Source of the DNA: Prostheceraeus crozeri
Lineage: Eukaryota; Platyhelminthes; Polycladida; Euryleptidae
Length of the DNA: 64,000 nt
Assembly: GCA_907163375.1 (NCBI GenBank)
Contig: CAJQUW010004457.1
Coordinates: 45,718-109,717 of the forward strand
Reading direction: 5' to 3'
Shown here in pieces: positions 10,379-22,236 of the stretch. Numbering within the stretch: position 1 is the first letter of the stretch; each line of letters opens with the position of its first letter. Position numbers and translations under genes: made by a program. The notes under the pieces were generated by a model, which searched no databases, had not been told where the DNA came from, and worked only from the letters and a program-made list of their open reading frames with translations.

Positions 10379-10650
10379 CACTGTAAACTCTAGGGCACGA
10401 AATTTCGCTTGAATTAGACACGAAATTTAGGTATCAATTCTAACCAACAAAAGGCACGAGTAGGCACGAAGTTGATAGTGACGAGTTCGTGCCCATTGAT
10501 TTTTCCTTCGATTCATTGGATAAACAAATATTTAGTTTGGTGCCTATTAGTGCCTAGTGGCCCCTACTGGTGCCTCGAGACACTAGAAAGGCGCTAACTG
10601 GCACGAAATTTCGACTTCGTGCCTAAATTAGTGCCCTATAGTTTACAGTG
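10379..10650. mobile_element. TA-inserting MITE, intact copy 2 (272 bp)
   Basis: TA target duplications at 10377-10378 and 10651-10652. The ends CACTGTAAACTCTAGGGCAC and its near-complement (GTGCCCTATAGTTTACAGTG) are inverted. Internal sequence matches copy 1 (4043-4244 plus 7833-7884), including GGTGCCTATTAGTGCCTAGT. It has no coding capacity and was probably mobilised by a Tc1/mariner transposase. Confidence 0.85.
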
Positions 10651-10663
10651 TATAAATCCCATC

Positions 10664-10771
10664 TAGTTGCTACTTTGGTGAGACTCACACATGATCAGTC
10701 GTGTTGATGAGTCCATTTCTATAGATAAAGGCAGACTGCAAGATTTCAAAGTTACGAAGCAAAGCTGAACC
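10664..10771. repeat. dispersed 105-bp repeat, copy 2
   Basis: Second copy of the repeat at 2012-2116, in the same orientation, directly after the MITE. Confidence 0.75.
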
Positions 10772-10781
10772 GCGTAATTAC

Positions 10782-11534
10782 GGTGCACCCCAAACATTCG
10801 TGGTTAAGGGCAGTTTATACTTCTACGCGCTGCATTAAGAGTCAGCAATCTGATGTTGTCAAAACATGGGGAATGTTTATGCACACGAGCTGGCGAGCGT
10901 TTATATTTTGCACGTCGTCTACGGTTGTCCGGGTTTACGCTATTTACGTTGCCGCTTGAACCTCGGATGAACCGCTAAGCATGTTCTGCCCTGAGCATGA
11001 AATTTAGGTCCTATCGCATTGCTTAGCCTCTGAAACATTCAGACACACGAGACGCAAAGAACAGGACTGCCAAAAGATGTCGCAGTAATGTCACACGTAA
11101 CCAAGGATGTTTGGGGGCATGTGTGCACTTGGTGACATGCCACGCTCAATTACGCGTAATTCACGCGTAAACTGCGCGTAATTACACATGACCCAAAACA
11201 TCCGTAGCTACGCGTGACATTGCTGCAACATCTGTCGGCGGTCCTTTATCTGTTATATGGACTTTGCGTCTCATGTGTCTGCATGTATCAGAGGCTAAAC
11301 AATGCGATAGGACATCAATTTCATGCTGAGGGAAGACAGAACATGTTTAGCGGTTCAAGAGGCAACACAGACAACCGCAGACGACGCACAAACTATAGAC
11401 GCTCGCCCGCGCGTGTTCATAAACATTCCGCATGTTTTAGCAGCACCAGATCAAGTGATTTGACTCTTAGTGCAGCGTTATGCACGCGCGTAGAAGAATA
11501 GAATGTCTATAACCACGGATGTTTGGGGTGCTCC
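10782..11534. mobile_element. large foldback element, ~750 bp
   Basis: The left arm (10782-11118) is, in inverse orientation, a diverged copy of the right arm (about 11199-11534). Matched landmarks include the ends GGTGCACCCCAAACATTCG and GGATGTTTGGGGTGCTCC, and the internal AACCGCTAAGCATGTTCT against AGAACATGTTTAGCGGTT. The ~80-bp spacer contains repeats of ACGCGTAATT. No transposase frame is present. The RNA or single strand would form a very long hairpin. Confidence 0.75.
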
Positions 11535-14405
11535 ATAATTGCATGTCACCTAGTGCAATAACACGTAGTTTACACGCAATTGAGCGTAGCATGTCACCTA
11601 GTGTAATTTGATTCTCACTCCCCGCCCTTACGGAAAAGCGAGTAAAAATTTTACATTGGTGAAAAAGTCGGTGCAAAGTGCGATGTGATGAATCGTTCCA
11701 TTTAATGTGAATGACTTCAAATCCAACTGCATTTCGAAGAAAGACCGAAACAATTGTCTCAATGCACAACATTGCCTGTACGTAGCTTTGCTGCAGGCTA
11801 CGTGAGGACCTTCCAAGAGCATGTTTTGTATTTTAAATGTGTAGTTTTTCTAACCCATCGAACACCTTTTAATTATCAATGTTAGGCTTAGTACCTTTCA
11901 ATTACAAAGTAACAAAAAAAGCCATCCTTTTTAAAGTGTTAAAAAGATGCTTGCTATATCTGTGTGCTTAACTTCATAGACAAATGTACATGAACACAAT
12001 ATTAATTAAATGACTCTGGATTTATAGTGCTCCGCACTTAATCAGAGAGTGATAACAATTTCACCGAAAACTTATATCTTCTTCCTGCTGGCTTCGTGTT
12101 TTTAAAAACTGTCTGACAGTAGGAACTCGATAGACACGCTGATTCACTTTAGACGCAGGGTGCATGCACATTCTGCAAATGTTTCATTTTAGTCTCGCTC
12201 TGGCGGCCGCGTCAATTAATTGCTGTGACAAATGCAAATGTCGGGCGCATTGAGAGAAAATTAGATATATGACAAAGCGGGATCGTATTATGGTTTCCAT
12301 CGCTTTAATTTACTCTCTAAAGTTTAGCATTTTTCGAGAAGAGGCTTAAAGCTTTCTGAAAATTATCGATAATTTTAGCATTCATTTTCGTTTGCCTTGA
12401 AAAGTCATGTTTCAGGAGAATCTTTGGAAGGTGATATACAGCCTATTGTCATGTAGCTGAAGGATCACGCTAACAAGTCACAACACCGACCTGATAATTA
12501 AACATAAGCTTTTTAGATAAAATATACACAGGCCTATAAACGCGCATTACTACAAAAAAGCATCTGATCAGATTGATAGATAAGATAGGTTAATATATAA
12601 GTATAGACCAAAGTAGACCAGGAAGAGCTGAAAATCAGCCGTTTCTTATATCCTAGTTTTTACATTGAAACTCCACTAAGTGGTTCTTGCAACAATACAG
12701 TAATTATGCATCATTGTAAAAATAGAAAACACAGTAACAGCAGAGAACACAATATATCGTTTTGATTTTATTGATATGAAAAAGACAATTGTTGACAGGA
12801 TAAATGCGATTACTGGGAAATCACTTACATAGCTTCGTTTATAAAACGCATGTTACAATGACAAAAGACAATTAAAGAGGATAAAAAAATATTCCTTCAA
12901 TATTTGGAAAATGTGTTTATAAACAGACCTGCCACATCTTATGAATTTATTGGACTTCATAAAACAACAATTTTGAACAAATTTGCGAAATTAGAATGTC
13001 TTGATTGCATTACATGCACGGTCAACAATTCAAGTGTAAGTATGAAGACCATAATAATGTTCAGCAAAAATAGCAGAAATGTTCTCTCATAGCTGCTGAC
13101 CATTATGCATTGTGCCTAAGGCTGCGACAAAAGCTGTGCTGATGAAACAGACGTAGTGGATTATGTATTTGAAGCTATTTTTGTTATCATGTATTCTTAT
13201 TACGCATATTAAAGGTACGTTTTTCTGAAAATGCTTTATCGATATCCTTGGTCAGATGATGCATCTAACATCCATTTCAATAGCTTTCATGTTGTAAATT
13301 GTGATGGCCTGTAATCTCAATCGTTGTTGATACACCGATAAATTAGCATTGTTCAGCATCTTTCAACATTTTTGGAATTGCTCAAGAACTTATGGATGCG
13401 ATAATGGTGGCTAGAGGTCTGCGTTCCTGACACGAGCACGATCGTGTTGAGCCTTGTCATTCGTGTTCGTGTTTTGACAGTTGGAGTCGTGATTTATTCT
13501 ACTGTTGACAAGGAATTTTAATTCGATATAATAACTTTGTGTGTTCTAACTTGTGAAGAATTGGCAAATAAATGGCCAACCACGCGTACCTGTGCGAAAT
13601 CTCGTCTACGGCATAGCTGCCAACCCAGCCATTTCCGCTACAACCGAGGTGCACTCTCAACAGTGCGCGATAACTTGATAAGCGGTTTTTTATTACTTCT
13701 AGATCGGCCACTAGTCAACAGCCATTGACAAAAATCACTGGACTTTTGATCTAATTCAAATTACCCTGCAATTCCTTCAAGTGTAGTCCCTCGTGTGAAC
13801 TATTGTTCTGCATTGAAAAATATATTTTAATTGAATTACTCGCAAGATAAATTTCGTGTTAGTTACAGGCAGCTTAGATTTCGCGTCGTGTCGTATTAAG
13901 ACTGAAAAATTTCGTGTCATTTGAGGACAAATTTCCTACGATTGCAGACTTCCAATGGTGATCCTCTTCTTAGCATAAACAGCAAATATATGCAATATAT
14001 ATCAAATAAACAGCAATGTATATATGAAATCCTCAAAGATATTCTCAATTGGAGCTTCAAATTTGAAATCATTAGTAGTGAGAAAAGTCAATGGGTACAC
14101 ATTGATCTGATGCTTTGTACTTGGATAAGAGGGCAAATTACATCAGACTTTAGAAATCTTGAACTCATTCTTGCGGTCATTAGGCTGCGCTTGTGTTCAA
14201 TTCAAGTTGACGTCAAGTAATTTTCACAACTTCAAGAACATTGAAATGGAAAATTTGTTCTAATCGTAAAATTGTATCGATTGATATTCAATGTAAATTT
14301 GCAGTTTCATAAATTCACATTCCTGGATTTCTAGAAAAATTTCATTAAATAGTTCGTTCGTGTTCATAGCCTCGAATTTCGGAAATTAGAAATATCCTCC
14401 AAAAT
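11535..14405. other. AT-rich non-coding sequence downstream of the minus-strand gene
   Basis: No convincing exon, RNA gene or element boundary was found. CATGTCACCTAGTG motifs at 11540-11605 echo the foldback spacer. Open frames here are short and have no recognisable composition. Confidence 0.5.
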
Positions 14406-14549
14406 CTAGTTCCATCTCACACCACACAGAATTGATCTTGCATAACCATGACCTGACTCAATTGACTCCCAATAAAATTCTCCTTCTTTTTCATAATCCT
14501 TCTTAAAAATAATCCTCTTGTCTGCCCAGTCGCAACTGCCACCTTCAAT
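14406..14549 (-). CDS. 3'-terminal coding exon of unidentified secreted/membrane protein
   Basis: On the minus strand, a TTTGATTTTCAG acceptor precedes 144 bases that read, from codon position 1, as 47 residues starting IEGGSCDWADKRIIF and ending SILCGVRWN followed by TAG. The composition (paired cysteines, aromatic and charged residues) is that of a folded extracellular domain. The phase-0 start matches a phase-0 donor at the end of the exon at 18101-18280. The family is not recognised. It may be the last exon of the gene that begins at 41931. A GT just before the stop (in GGTGTGAGA) could instead be a donor, in which case the gene continues. Confidence 0.5.
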   Translation of the reverse strand: MEGGSCDWADKRIIFKKDYEKEGEFYWESIESGHGYARSILCGVRWN

Positions 14550-17500
14550 CTGAAAATCAAACCGATTAAAATCGATAAAGAAATATTATTATAAGGGTAG
14601 TGGGGGGAGGGGCATGACCAGAGGTGGAACCGGGCCGCTTTCTTCGTCCCGGGCATAAAGTAAGCATATTTAGGTAGAGTGGTAACTCCGCATTTATTAA
14701 ATCCCTAATGTGTATACACTATCGATTTTATTAAATGAACTCGAGGGAGATAGACCTGCCGCCCAACACTTTTCCTGCAGGGAACGTGGCCAAAATTGTT
14801 AACTAAATGAATTTGTAGTGTGTAATAGAAAGTTTTCATAACCTTGCGTCTGTCTCGCTAATAGTGGTTACTAAGGGCCACATGGCCACATGCCCTATGA
14901 CCGAAAAAACTAAATCTGCAGGATTGTCGGCCATATATTTTAATGTGCTCTAACAAAAGTTCTTGGATAATGGAATATCAAGCATGTGATGACAGACATA
15001 TTTCGTGGTTATAGCTCCATTGACAGACGCATTTGAATGTCTCATAATTAATGATTTTTGCAGGATAACTGGCAAAAGCTAAATGTACATCCAAATGAAA
15101 GTCCTCGATTCCCTGATTTCATAAAAGCATTTGACAGACATTTTCAATGGTTAAAACTTGCAAGACAGACGATGTTATTGAACATCGTAGTTTAAGTCAT
15201 TGGCGATGAAAAAAACAGCTGTTTTATTTTTAAATGCATACATGACAACGACCTTGACATTCTGCATAGAAAAACAATTAATTGATCGAGAGCGCATCAA
15301 ACCATTTATTCTATGCATCAATCTGTGTTAAACAGTCTGCTGATATTGATTACTCTCAGGACTGGGATCGCTCATATAGCCTCATTAATGAAACGGAATC
15401 ACCAGCACAACTAAAATATGAACAATTTATCATTAATTGATAATAATATAACATACATCTCGCATTGAATATGTACTAATTTTGAAATAGCAATGGCAAT
15501 AAGCTGGATTGGAGGTGGAAATCATGAAATTCGATTGTTTTTGTTGAAATAGCTGTAAAGCCTGGTTCACCACTGAATGCAGTTTATTAGCTCTTACACA
15601 CGAGCGCAGTGGGTGTGACACAAATAATTATGACAATTTCTATCATTCATTTGACAAGAGAATAGATAATGTTGTCTATATTAGACGTTTAACCTATTAT
15701 TATTCTTTATCTTCTCCATATTCGATCTACGGATTTTTCCTGTTTTTATTCTATTCCTACTCGTTTGTTTAATGTCTTAATTTTTAAGATACAATAATGT
15801 CTTAAGATACAGTCGGAATTGTTTCAAAATGTTGGATATGCACATTTATGCAGTTTTGAAGAAATTACAACTGAATTGACTGATCATGACAGTAATACAG
15901 AAGGAAATGATATTATTTTACAGATCGTCCGTGTCATGAAAGCCTTGGATAGGTAATATTTGTTAAATTGGCAGTTCGATGACCTGCTATTGCTTTCATG
16001 CTGAACCTCACGAGAATCTTCTTAAGCGTGATCATTTAATAAGCAACCTGCCACTGGCATGGCAAAATCACATAATCAAAGACAATGATTTCAATTAACT
16101 TTGAAGGATGCAAATGGGTCCACATCACTATTCAGATTCAAGAAATGAAGCATGAATTAAGTGAGTCATAAAATCATACCGGTGAAAATTGAATTGAAAA
16201 CTTGAAATTTCAGCCAAGAAGCGGAATAAGGTCTCGTTTTTTTCATGAAGACTTTCATTATAATACAATTCATGAAATTCCCTAGATAATCATCTTGATT
16301 TCCGCTTTGTTAGGATGCTTATTAGCAAATACTCATTACTTTTGATATCCAACTTGTTTCATACTACTTATTTAGGAGAGTCATCTCGGTAGTATATAAA
16401 GTGGAAAATTTTGACTTTTTTCAAAAGTGTTCAAATAATTTTTTGGACAACGGGAATTATTGTTCCGCGCACTTTACCAGCCTTGATGAAGATATCAATT
16501 ACGTTAGTTGAGTGCAATCGCCTAAAGAATCATTCTAAAAATCTAATTGTTGATTACATGATCGAATGCTTTAGGGCTTATGCACTATCTGTAAGTAAAT
16601 TGATAACTGTTGAGCAGCAAGGTGAATCTTTAAATATTTGATGCATAGAAAACTATCATTTGTTTTTATGCGCTTGTCTATCACAAACAATTTGGTTCTT
16701 ATTTCATGTGCCGATAGCTGCCATTGTTGTAAGATATATTTAGATTTAAGGAAAACGAATTACAATGAAGACATGAAGCCTAGGCCGATTTGAAAAGTGA
16801 GGTAATTAAGTCAAAAGTTGAACTAAATATTCAATCGACTCTTTTGACCAAAATTCCAGCGAACTGCTACTTGCTACTCGTCCTGTATCGACTCATGTTC
16901 ATTAAATGAAATGGAAACTGTATGCACACTGTGGATTCAATAAATTCTGATTTATCACTCTATCTAATATATAATTACTATGTGTTTAAGACTATTCCGT
17001 CGTATGCCGCTATTTATTTCATATTATTGCTAAAGAGCCAAGTTGATAAGCCACTATGATAATGATTAAGAGCATTTAAATGATCAAATGAGGAAGATAT
17101 TTTTAATTTCAGACATAACAAAGGCCCGGGCCCGCTTCCAGCTCTGGGCATGACATGAGTGTCGATGTGTGATTCCGCTGAAGTGTCATAAAAAGATAAA
17201 GTTATTTGAAGATACAACAATACTCCGTTATTGGAGTTGTTCGACAAAACCTTGCGTAAAGCGAAACTATGCGTATCGTGGTAAAGAACCACCGGGAAGT
17301 TAGCAGACTTACCGTGGGAAGAGATTTCTTCGTCCCATTCCCACGGGATTCTACTGGGAATTCCAGTGGAAAATCCCATTCCTTCATGATTTTTCAAAAT
17401 GTACGATTATTTCCCATAAGCCAAATATTTCTTTAATTAAGCCTAGCCGACAGGAAACGCTTAGGTAAGGGGACATACTATTCCACTGCAGGCGTACCAT

Positions 17501-17762
17501 ATACATAAGAGGCTTGCATCCCAAACAGAAACGATGAACATGCGTTAGAATACTCCTTTTCTGCTTGCGGATTTCTAATTTTGCAAGCCTAACATGTACA
17601 CTACAGGCCTACCATGTGTATGTTAAGACTCTCAATGAATCGTACTATGTGATTTGAACACGAATACGACGGCTTTTTGTTTCTTCAGATAAAGTCTAAA
17701 TAGTTCCTGACGGCAACATAAACAGATCTCCACTCTTCGGGTCTTCCTTCGCCATGTTGGGT
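14550..17762. other. intron-like AT-rich DNA
   Basis: Lies between two phase-compatible minus-strand exons. Mostly AT-rich unique sequence. At 17285-17395 there is a cluster of GGGAATTCC/TCCCA-type short inverted words resembling decayed hAT termini, too degenerate to delimit. No coding signal. Confidence 0.45.
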
Positions 17763-17816
17763 ATCCGAGTGTTAATCGTATTACATCATTTGATGTTGTA
17801 CGATTAACACTCGGAT
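17763..17816. repeat. long perfect hairpin (18-bp arms)
   Basis: Bases 17763-17780 (ATCCGAGTGTTAATCGTA) are the exact complement of 17799-17816. The 18-base loop itself contains ACATCA-TT-TGATGT, a further 6-bp stem, so almost all of the 54 bases can pair. Flanking TTGGG and TCCAA extend the symmetry. It could be an ultra-short foldback insertion or a precursor-type RNA hairpin. Confidence 0.7.
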
Positions 17817-18100
17817 GTCCAACTGTGCGAAAGAAGACTCGACCAGTGGAAATCGGTTGAATTTCTCATTATCTAGTCGACATCAGTTGATAATGCCTGG
17901 ATGGAATCTTCATCTTGATATCCTATTCTATCTATACATGCACATCTTCCCCACCATTTCCGTCGTCCAACTGCCGGCCATTGTCATCTTCGAAATCAGC
18001 CGCTTCAGAATAGAGAATTCGCCACCCGATATTGTCTCAATTCGACCACATAAGTGACGTTCACGTGAGGACAAGTTCGTTAGAAGAAACGTCAGTATAC

Positions 18101-18280
18101 TATGACTTCATCTATCAGACCAACAGCTATTCCACGGTAGCGGGGATTGCAGAAAGAACTTGACAGATTCTGAACAGGCTCCAAAAGACCCAGGTGGCAC
18201 TTCGAAGTCGTATCATTAAAGCAGATGAACTTCAAATAACTTGCTATGTCAATTCTTTCAGATGCATTCATTATTTGCAG
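18101..18280 (-). CDS. internal exon of unidentified secreted/membrane protein
   Basis: Exactly 180 bases (60 codons), starting after the acceptor TATTCAATCAG with LQIMNASERIDIASYLK and ending GIAVGLIDEVI before a GTATAC donor. Sequons NAS, NDT and NLS and three cysteines suggest an extracellular or luminal position. Both ends are phase 0, and the upstream exon (18918-19083) ends in phase 0 while the downstream exon (14406-14549) begins in phase 0, so the three join without a break. If the donor were not used, the frame would stop two codons later. No family is recognised. Confidence 0.5.
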
Positions 18281-18599
18281 CTGATTGAATATTGAGAAAA
18301 CTTGATAAACCCTGTAAAGCAGGGCAACCGTTAAAAGACACGAGAGCGCTTTTTCGAGCAAGCACTATGGGACGTAAAAGATCACGAATAGTTATAACTT
18401 TTACGAGTCATTGTCTTCTTTTTAATTCAAAGTTTGATGCAACGATTCTTTAAAGAAGAAAAGGCAGTTGACATGCAAAATCATTAAGTCAGGAACGCAC
18501 CCCCTAATTTGCCATTGGTTCTTTGCCTAATATTTATAACGTGCGATTTTCCAGGAAAACATCCTTTGAGTATAGCGGAGTATTGCTGTATGAAAAATT

Positions 18600-18773
18600 C
18601 CCCTTGCTGGGGGCTTGGACGGTGCTGACACCGTCAGACTTTAATATAGAGTGCTGTGATCTTCTAGTCCGGATGCCGTTCCTGAAGACTTCCAATGACA
18701 CTTTCGAGGCTCGACCTCTGGACCGAAAGACCACTAGGACAAGCACTTAAACACTGTGCCAAGGAGACCACTC
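18600..18773 (-). repeat. tRNA-derived SINE, copy 2
   Basis: Minus strand from about 18772: GTGGTCTCCTTGGCACAGTG with the A-box-like TGGCACAGTG, then the B-box-like GGTCGAGCCTC near 18706-18717. Body shared with the copy at 2172-2355. Located in the intron between exons 18918-19083 and 18101-18280, same strand as the gene. Confidence 0.65.
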
Positions 18774-18917
18774 CAAAACGATATCAAAGTCTCATCACGA
18801 TCAATTTAATCAATGAATCAAATTTTCTTGTTGTTCATAATTTCCATTATTAATGAATCCACGGAATAATTTTAGTTTTCAAATATCCGTCGATAAGCGA
18901 TCACACCAAACATTTAC

Positions 18918-19083
18918 CTTGTATGAATGTACTTCAGGATCAGTGAACCCAATAGTTTTCAGCATATAGCGGCATAACTTGAGTTGTGCATGATATGGCT
19001 CGTATTCACCACATTCTACGTTGTCAATAATCAGCTCTGGGGAGTCAGAACTGTAGTAGAATGGCAAATGATGCCCATCGACT
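18918..19083 (-). CDS. internal exon of unidentified secreted/membrane protein
   Basis: On the minus strand, the acceptor CATGTTTTTCAG precedes 166 bases that complete one codon and then read VDGHHLPFYYSSDSPELI...GFTDPEVHSYK, ending at a clean AAG|GTAAAT donor. The residue mix is that of a structured domain (two Cys, many aromatics). It enters in phase 2 and leaves in phase 0, and it joins in frame to 18101-18280 across a 637-base intron that holds a SINE. I do not recognise the domain. The exon supplying the two upstream codon bases has not been located with confidence. Confidence 0.55.
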
Positions 19084-21118
19084 CTGAAAAACATGATGAA
19101 AACATTCTGAAAATCGAAAAGCGACTAACATCGTTATCCAGCCATTTCTCCAAAACTGTCACATCAAGTAAAAGGCGACCCACTGGGGAAAGTTCTAGTT
19201 AGCCGCTAGCGGCCTGCTACTACACTTTCGGAAAGGATTTTGTCTTATACTGGCGGTGATACGCTGCAGGCCCGATATAGATGTTGCATATTGTGTAATA
19301 AAGCGAGCGCGGTAGGTAGAAGATCGGAAGAATAAAAACAGTCCGCTACTATAAAATCTTAGCAAAAGTCAGCTTCTTTTTTCACACTTAGTGTATCTTG
19401 TGTTCTCACAGGACATCCCGCTAAATAGTCTTAGCCAGCCGCTAGCGAACATCTAGGACATTCCCAGCGGGGAGGGTCTACACTACAAACCCCTCCCGCC
19501 TACTTCATCCCCTAGTTTGCTTTGAAAATTAATATGGACCTACGTACGACTGCCTCCTTGTGTGCACTGTCGCACCCCCTTCTGGTAGTGAGATTTGAAC
19601 AGCATTTGAAACTTAGCAGATAGAGAGTTGTTAAACAGCTTCAATTGTCATAAAACTCAAATGTATTGTTGCTCTACAATGCAATTCAGGAACTTCTTTG
19701 ATGTATTTCCGTTAGGGTTCTGAGCAGTCTAAGTCAGGGAGGAACTTCTCACCCACCCTGTGCATCTAGCTTTGCCAAGGGGAAATGCATCGCACCAAAT
19801 TTGGATCAAGAAGAAATACTTAAGAAATTTTTGAAATTTGATTGTGAAAATCCAATATATTTTAATTTCACTAATTATAAAAATCGTTAAAGATACTTTG
19901 GTAAAGATATTTAGAGAAATGTGTTTTCAAAGTTTTCAAATAATTGGCCCCTCCAAATTTACAAATAAAATTTTTGAAGTGATTTGAGTGCGCAGTATTG
20001 TGGGTGCACAGTGTGTTGAAATGCATCATCAGATAGTTCCTGTAATAAGAAAATATAAATTTTATTTTCCTTTAATACTCACTCGTGTTTGTGCCAAGAA
20101 TTACTGTCATTTAATCACTATCAAATGTGCGAACTGTCTCTTCATGTACTAGGTCGAGGCTGTTAGGTAGGTCAGTACCAAAGATAATTAATATTATAAG
20201 GGGCTAGATAGGAACTAGACGTGTTTTTTACCTTGTGTGCAACGAAGCTAGTGAAAATCAGCTGATTTTCCATGAATTTGAAAATATTTGCAAGCGAGCA
20301 ACAAATATTCTATTTTTAGCAATTACAGAACTAAAACGCATTTTAATAACAAATCAAGAAATTTTTATATATCTAAACGCAACGTCCAAATTGCAACAAA
20401 TAGGGCCTAATAGTCTAACATTATACATTTTCAGATGTTTTGCAAAGTTGTAGGAGCACTGCTGATGCAATTCTTTCAATTAGACTTTATTGCATTATTT
20501 TATGTCAGCTCATTATTAGATCTAAAGAGCGCATGTCATTTGCAAATAATGCAAATGAAAACCATTTGTTTCATTTTTAGATAAATGCAGAGTAAAGTTC
20601 ACCTACAATTCAACAAATACATGACTAAATGACTTTTCTGAACAGAAAAATGAACCACGTCTTTACTTGTGATCATGCAGTTAGATTGTTTCTTTGTAAT
20701 AAGTCCGGGGCGTGGCTATGGTTGTACACGTATGTCGTGCTGTGCCCACCGGTGTCCGCCCACGCCAGACGCGATTGCAAGTTGGCAGCTGTCTCGTAGC
20801 GTGTTCGACTATATCTAACCTAGTGCGCCTTTTAACGTTATCTACTTGGTTGTTTGTTAAAATTAAGGTACGCATGATAAACAGAGCTGAATTCTTCCAC
20901 TTTAGCTTGTTTGATATCACGACGAAATCTTCGACGGAATTTTCTTAACATGTCCTCGTAAACTCTTTCAATGTCTCGAATTTTTCTTCGTTAATGTTGA
21001 TACTTTGACATTACAGGTGATGTGGAAAGGAGTAAAAAAGGCTAATGTGATGGAATGAAAGAAAATCTGCCATTCACTATTTCTTTGGAAAAAGTCAATT
21101 GAAAGAAAATTATGTACA
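19084..21118. other. intron-like AT-rich DNA
   Basis: Nothing identifiable except a GC-richer patch at 20705-20830 with no assignable frame. No element ends, RNA gene or exon supported. Confidence 0.4.
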
Positions 21119-21978
21119 GGGTAAATCTATTTTATATGACAACATTTTGGGCAATTTTTGTCTTTTCAACTTCGTTTTCTTTGAAAATTTGCATTTAAGG
21201 TCAATTTTTCACGCTGAATCCGAAAATCATAGTGGCGACCACACGAAATGAGTATTTTTACAAGTTTTGTATTTGTACTATATATTACCAGGTGTCTTCT
21301 GACCGATAATTTTGTGGTGTCGGTCAGATGGACATTTTCGGCAGTTTTGCGAGATTTTGAAAATGAAAATCATTTTCTTTTCAAACAAAATTTCGCATGC
21401 ATGATTACATTATGGTTCCTGATAATTCTGTGGGTTTTGATGAGATCCGGATAAAAATGTGGCTTTAGCAACAATTTGAAATTTTGAGAAAATCAAAAAA
21501 GTCTGGTCGAAAGAGCACAGGTCATTTTTTAAATTCACAATTTCTCAATTGTGATGATCCATAGTTGATTTCTTCCTTTCTATTAGACAACCAGACTCAC
21601 AAATGGTGCATTTTGCCGTATAAAGAACGTTAAAACATCATTTCTAAGTTGTGAAATGTGGACCGGTCAGAAGACAATTTTTGGAGGACAAAGGCTAATT
21701 GAAAAAATATCCCAAATCAATGTAAGTGCAATCATGAATTATAGTCGTGTCAAAACTACGGTTCATGCGCTTTCACATGATATAAAGCTTTATATGAATA
21801 ATTTATGTAGATTACAACGAAATTTCTTCGCGAAGATTAATTTGAGTTTATCATGACCGAAAAGAGGTGATCCTAAGGATCAAGATGAAAAAATTATGAA
21901 AATCAGTCCAGAATTAAAGATTTTACAGACAAAAGACACGTTTTTTGACAAATGTTGTTATATAAAATGGATTTACCC
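21119..21978. mobile_element. 860-bp non-autonomous TIR element
   Basis: The left end GGGTAAATCTATTTTATATG (21119-) and right end TATATAAAATGGATTTACCC (-21978) are inverted repeats of ~29 bp that continue as ACAACATTT. A matching right end lies at 9948-10073. The flanks share only ACA, so the target duplication is short (3 bp) or ambiguous and the superfamily is undecided. No transposase frame is present. Confidence 0.65.
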
Positions 21979-22025
21979 ACAACTTATTTCTTCCCACCTA
22001 TTTGTGACCACGGGACCTCCCTACA

Positions 22026-22236
22026 GTGGGTACTCATGCGAGAGCGGATAGCATATCGCTGGTGCCACAGCTATCTGTCCTATCTTCAGCATGTGTCTGT
22101 CAACCCTTCCAGCTGCTATCTCCGATCTGCCTACAACGACCAGCTCATCATACCGACTTCCCGACTGAAGACAGTTGGTGCTCCAGCTTTTACTATAGCT
22201 ACAGATCGTACCTGGAATAACCTTCAACAAGCTTGA
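22026..22236 (+). pseudogene. non-LTR retrotransposon (LINE) C-terminal remnant
   Basis: The frame reads ...YLQHVSVNPSSCYLRSAYND, then LIIPTSRLKTVGAPAF and TWNNLQQA. This matches the characteristic tail of CR1/L2/Jockey-type reverse transcriptase proteins (LRS, then L-x-x-P-x-x-R-x-K-T-x-G-x-x-x-F, then WN-x-L). Only the last ~65 residues survive, as expected for a 5'-truncated LINE insertion, and a frameshift follows. Orientation is opposite to the host gene, inside an intron. Confidence 0.65.
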
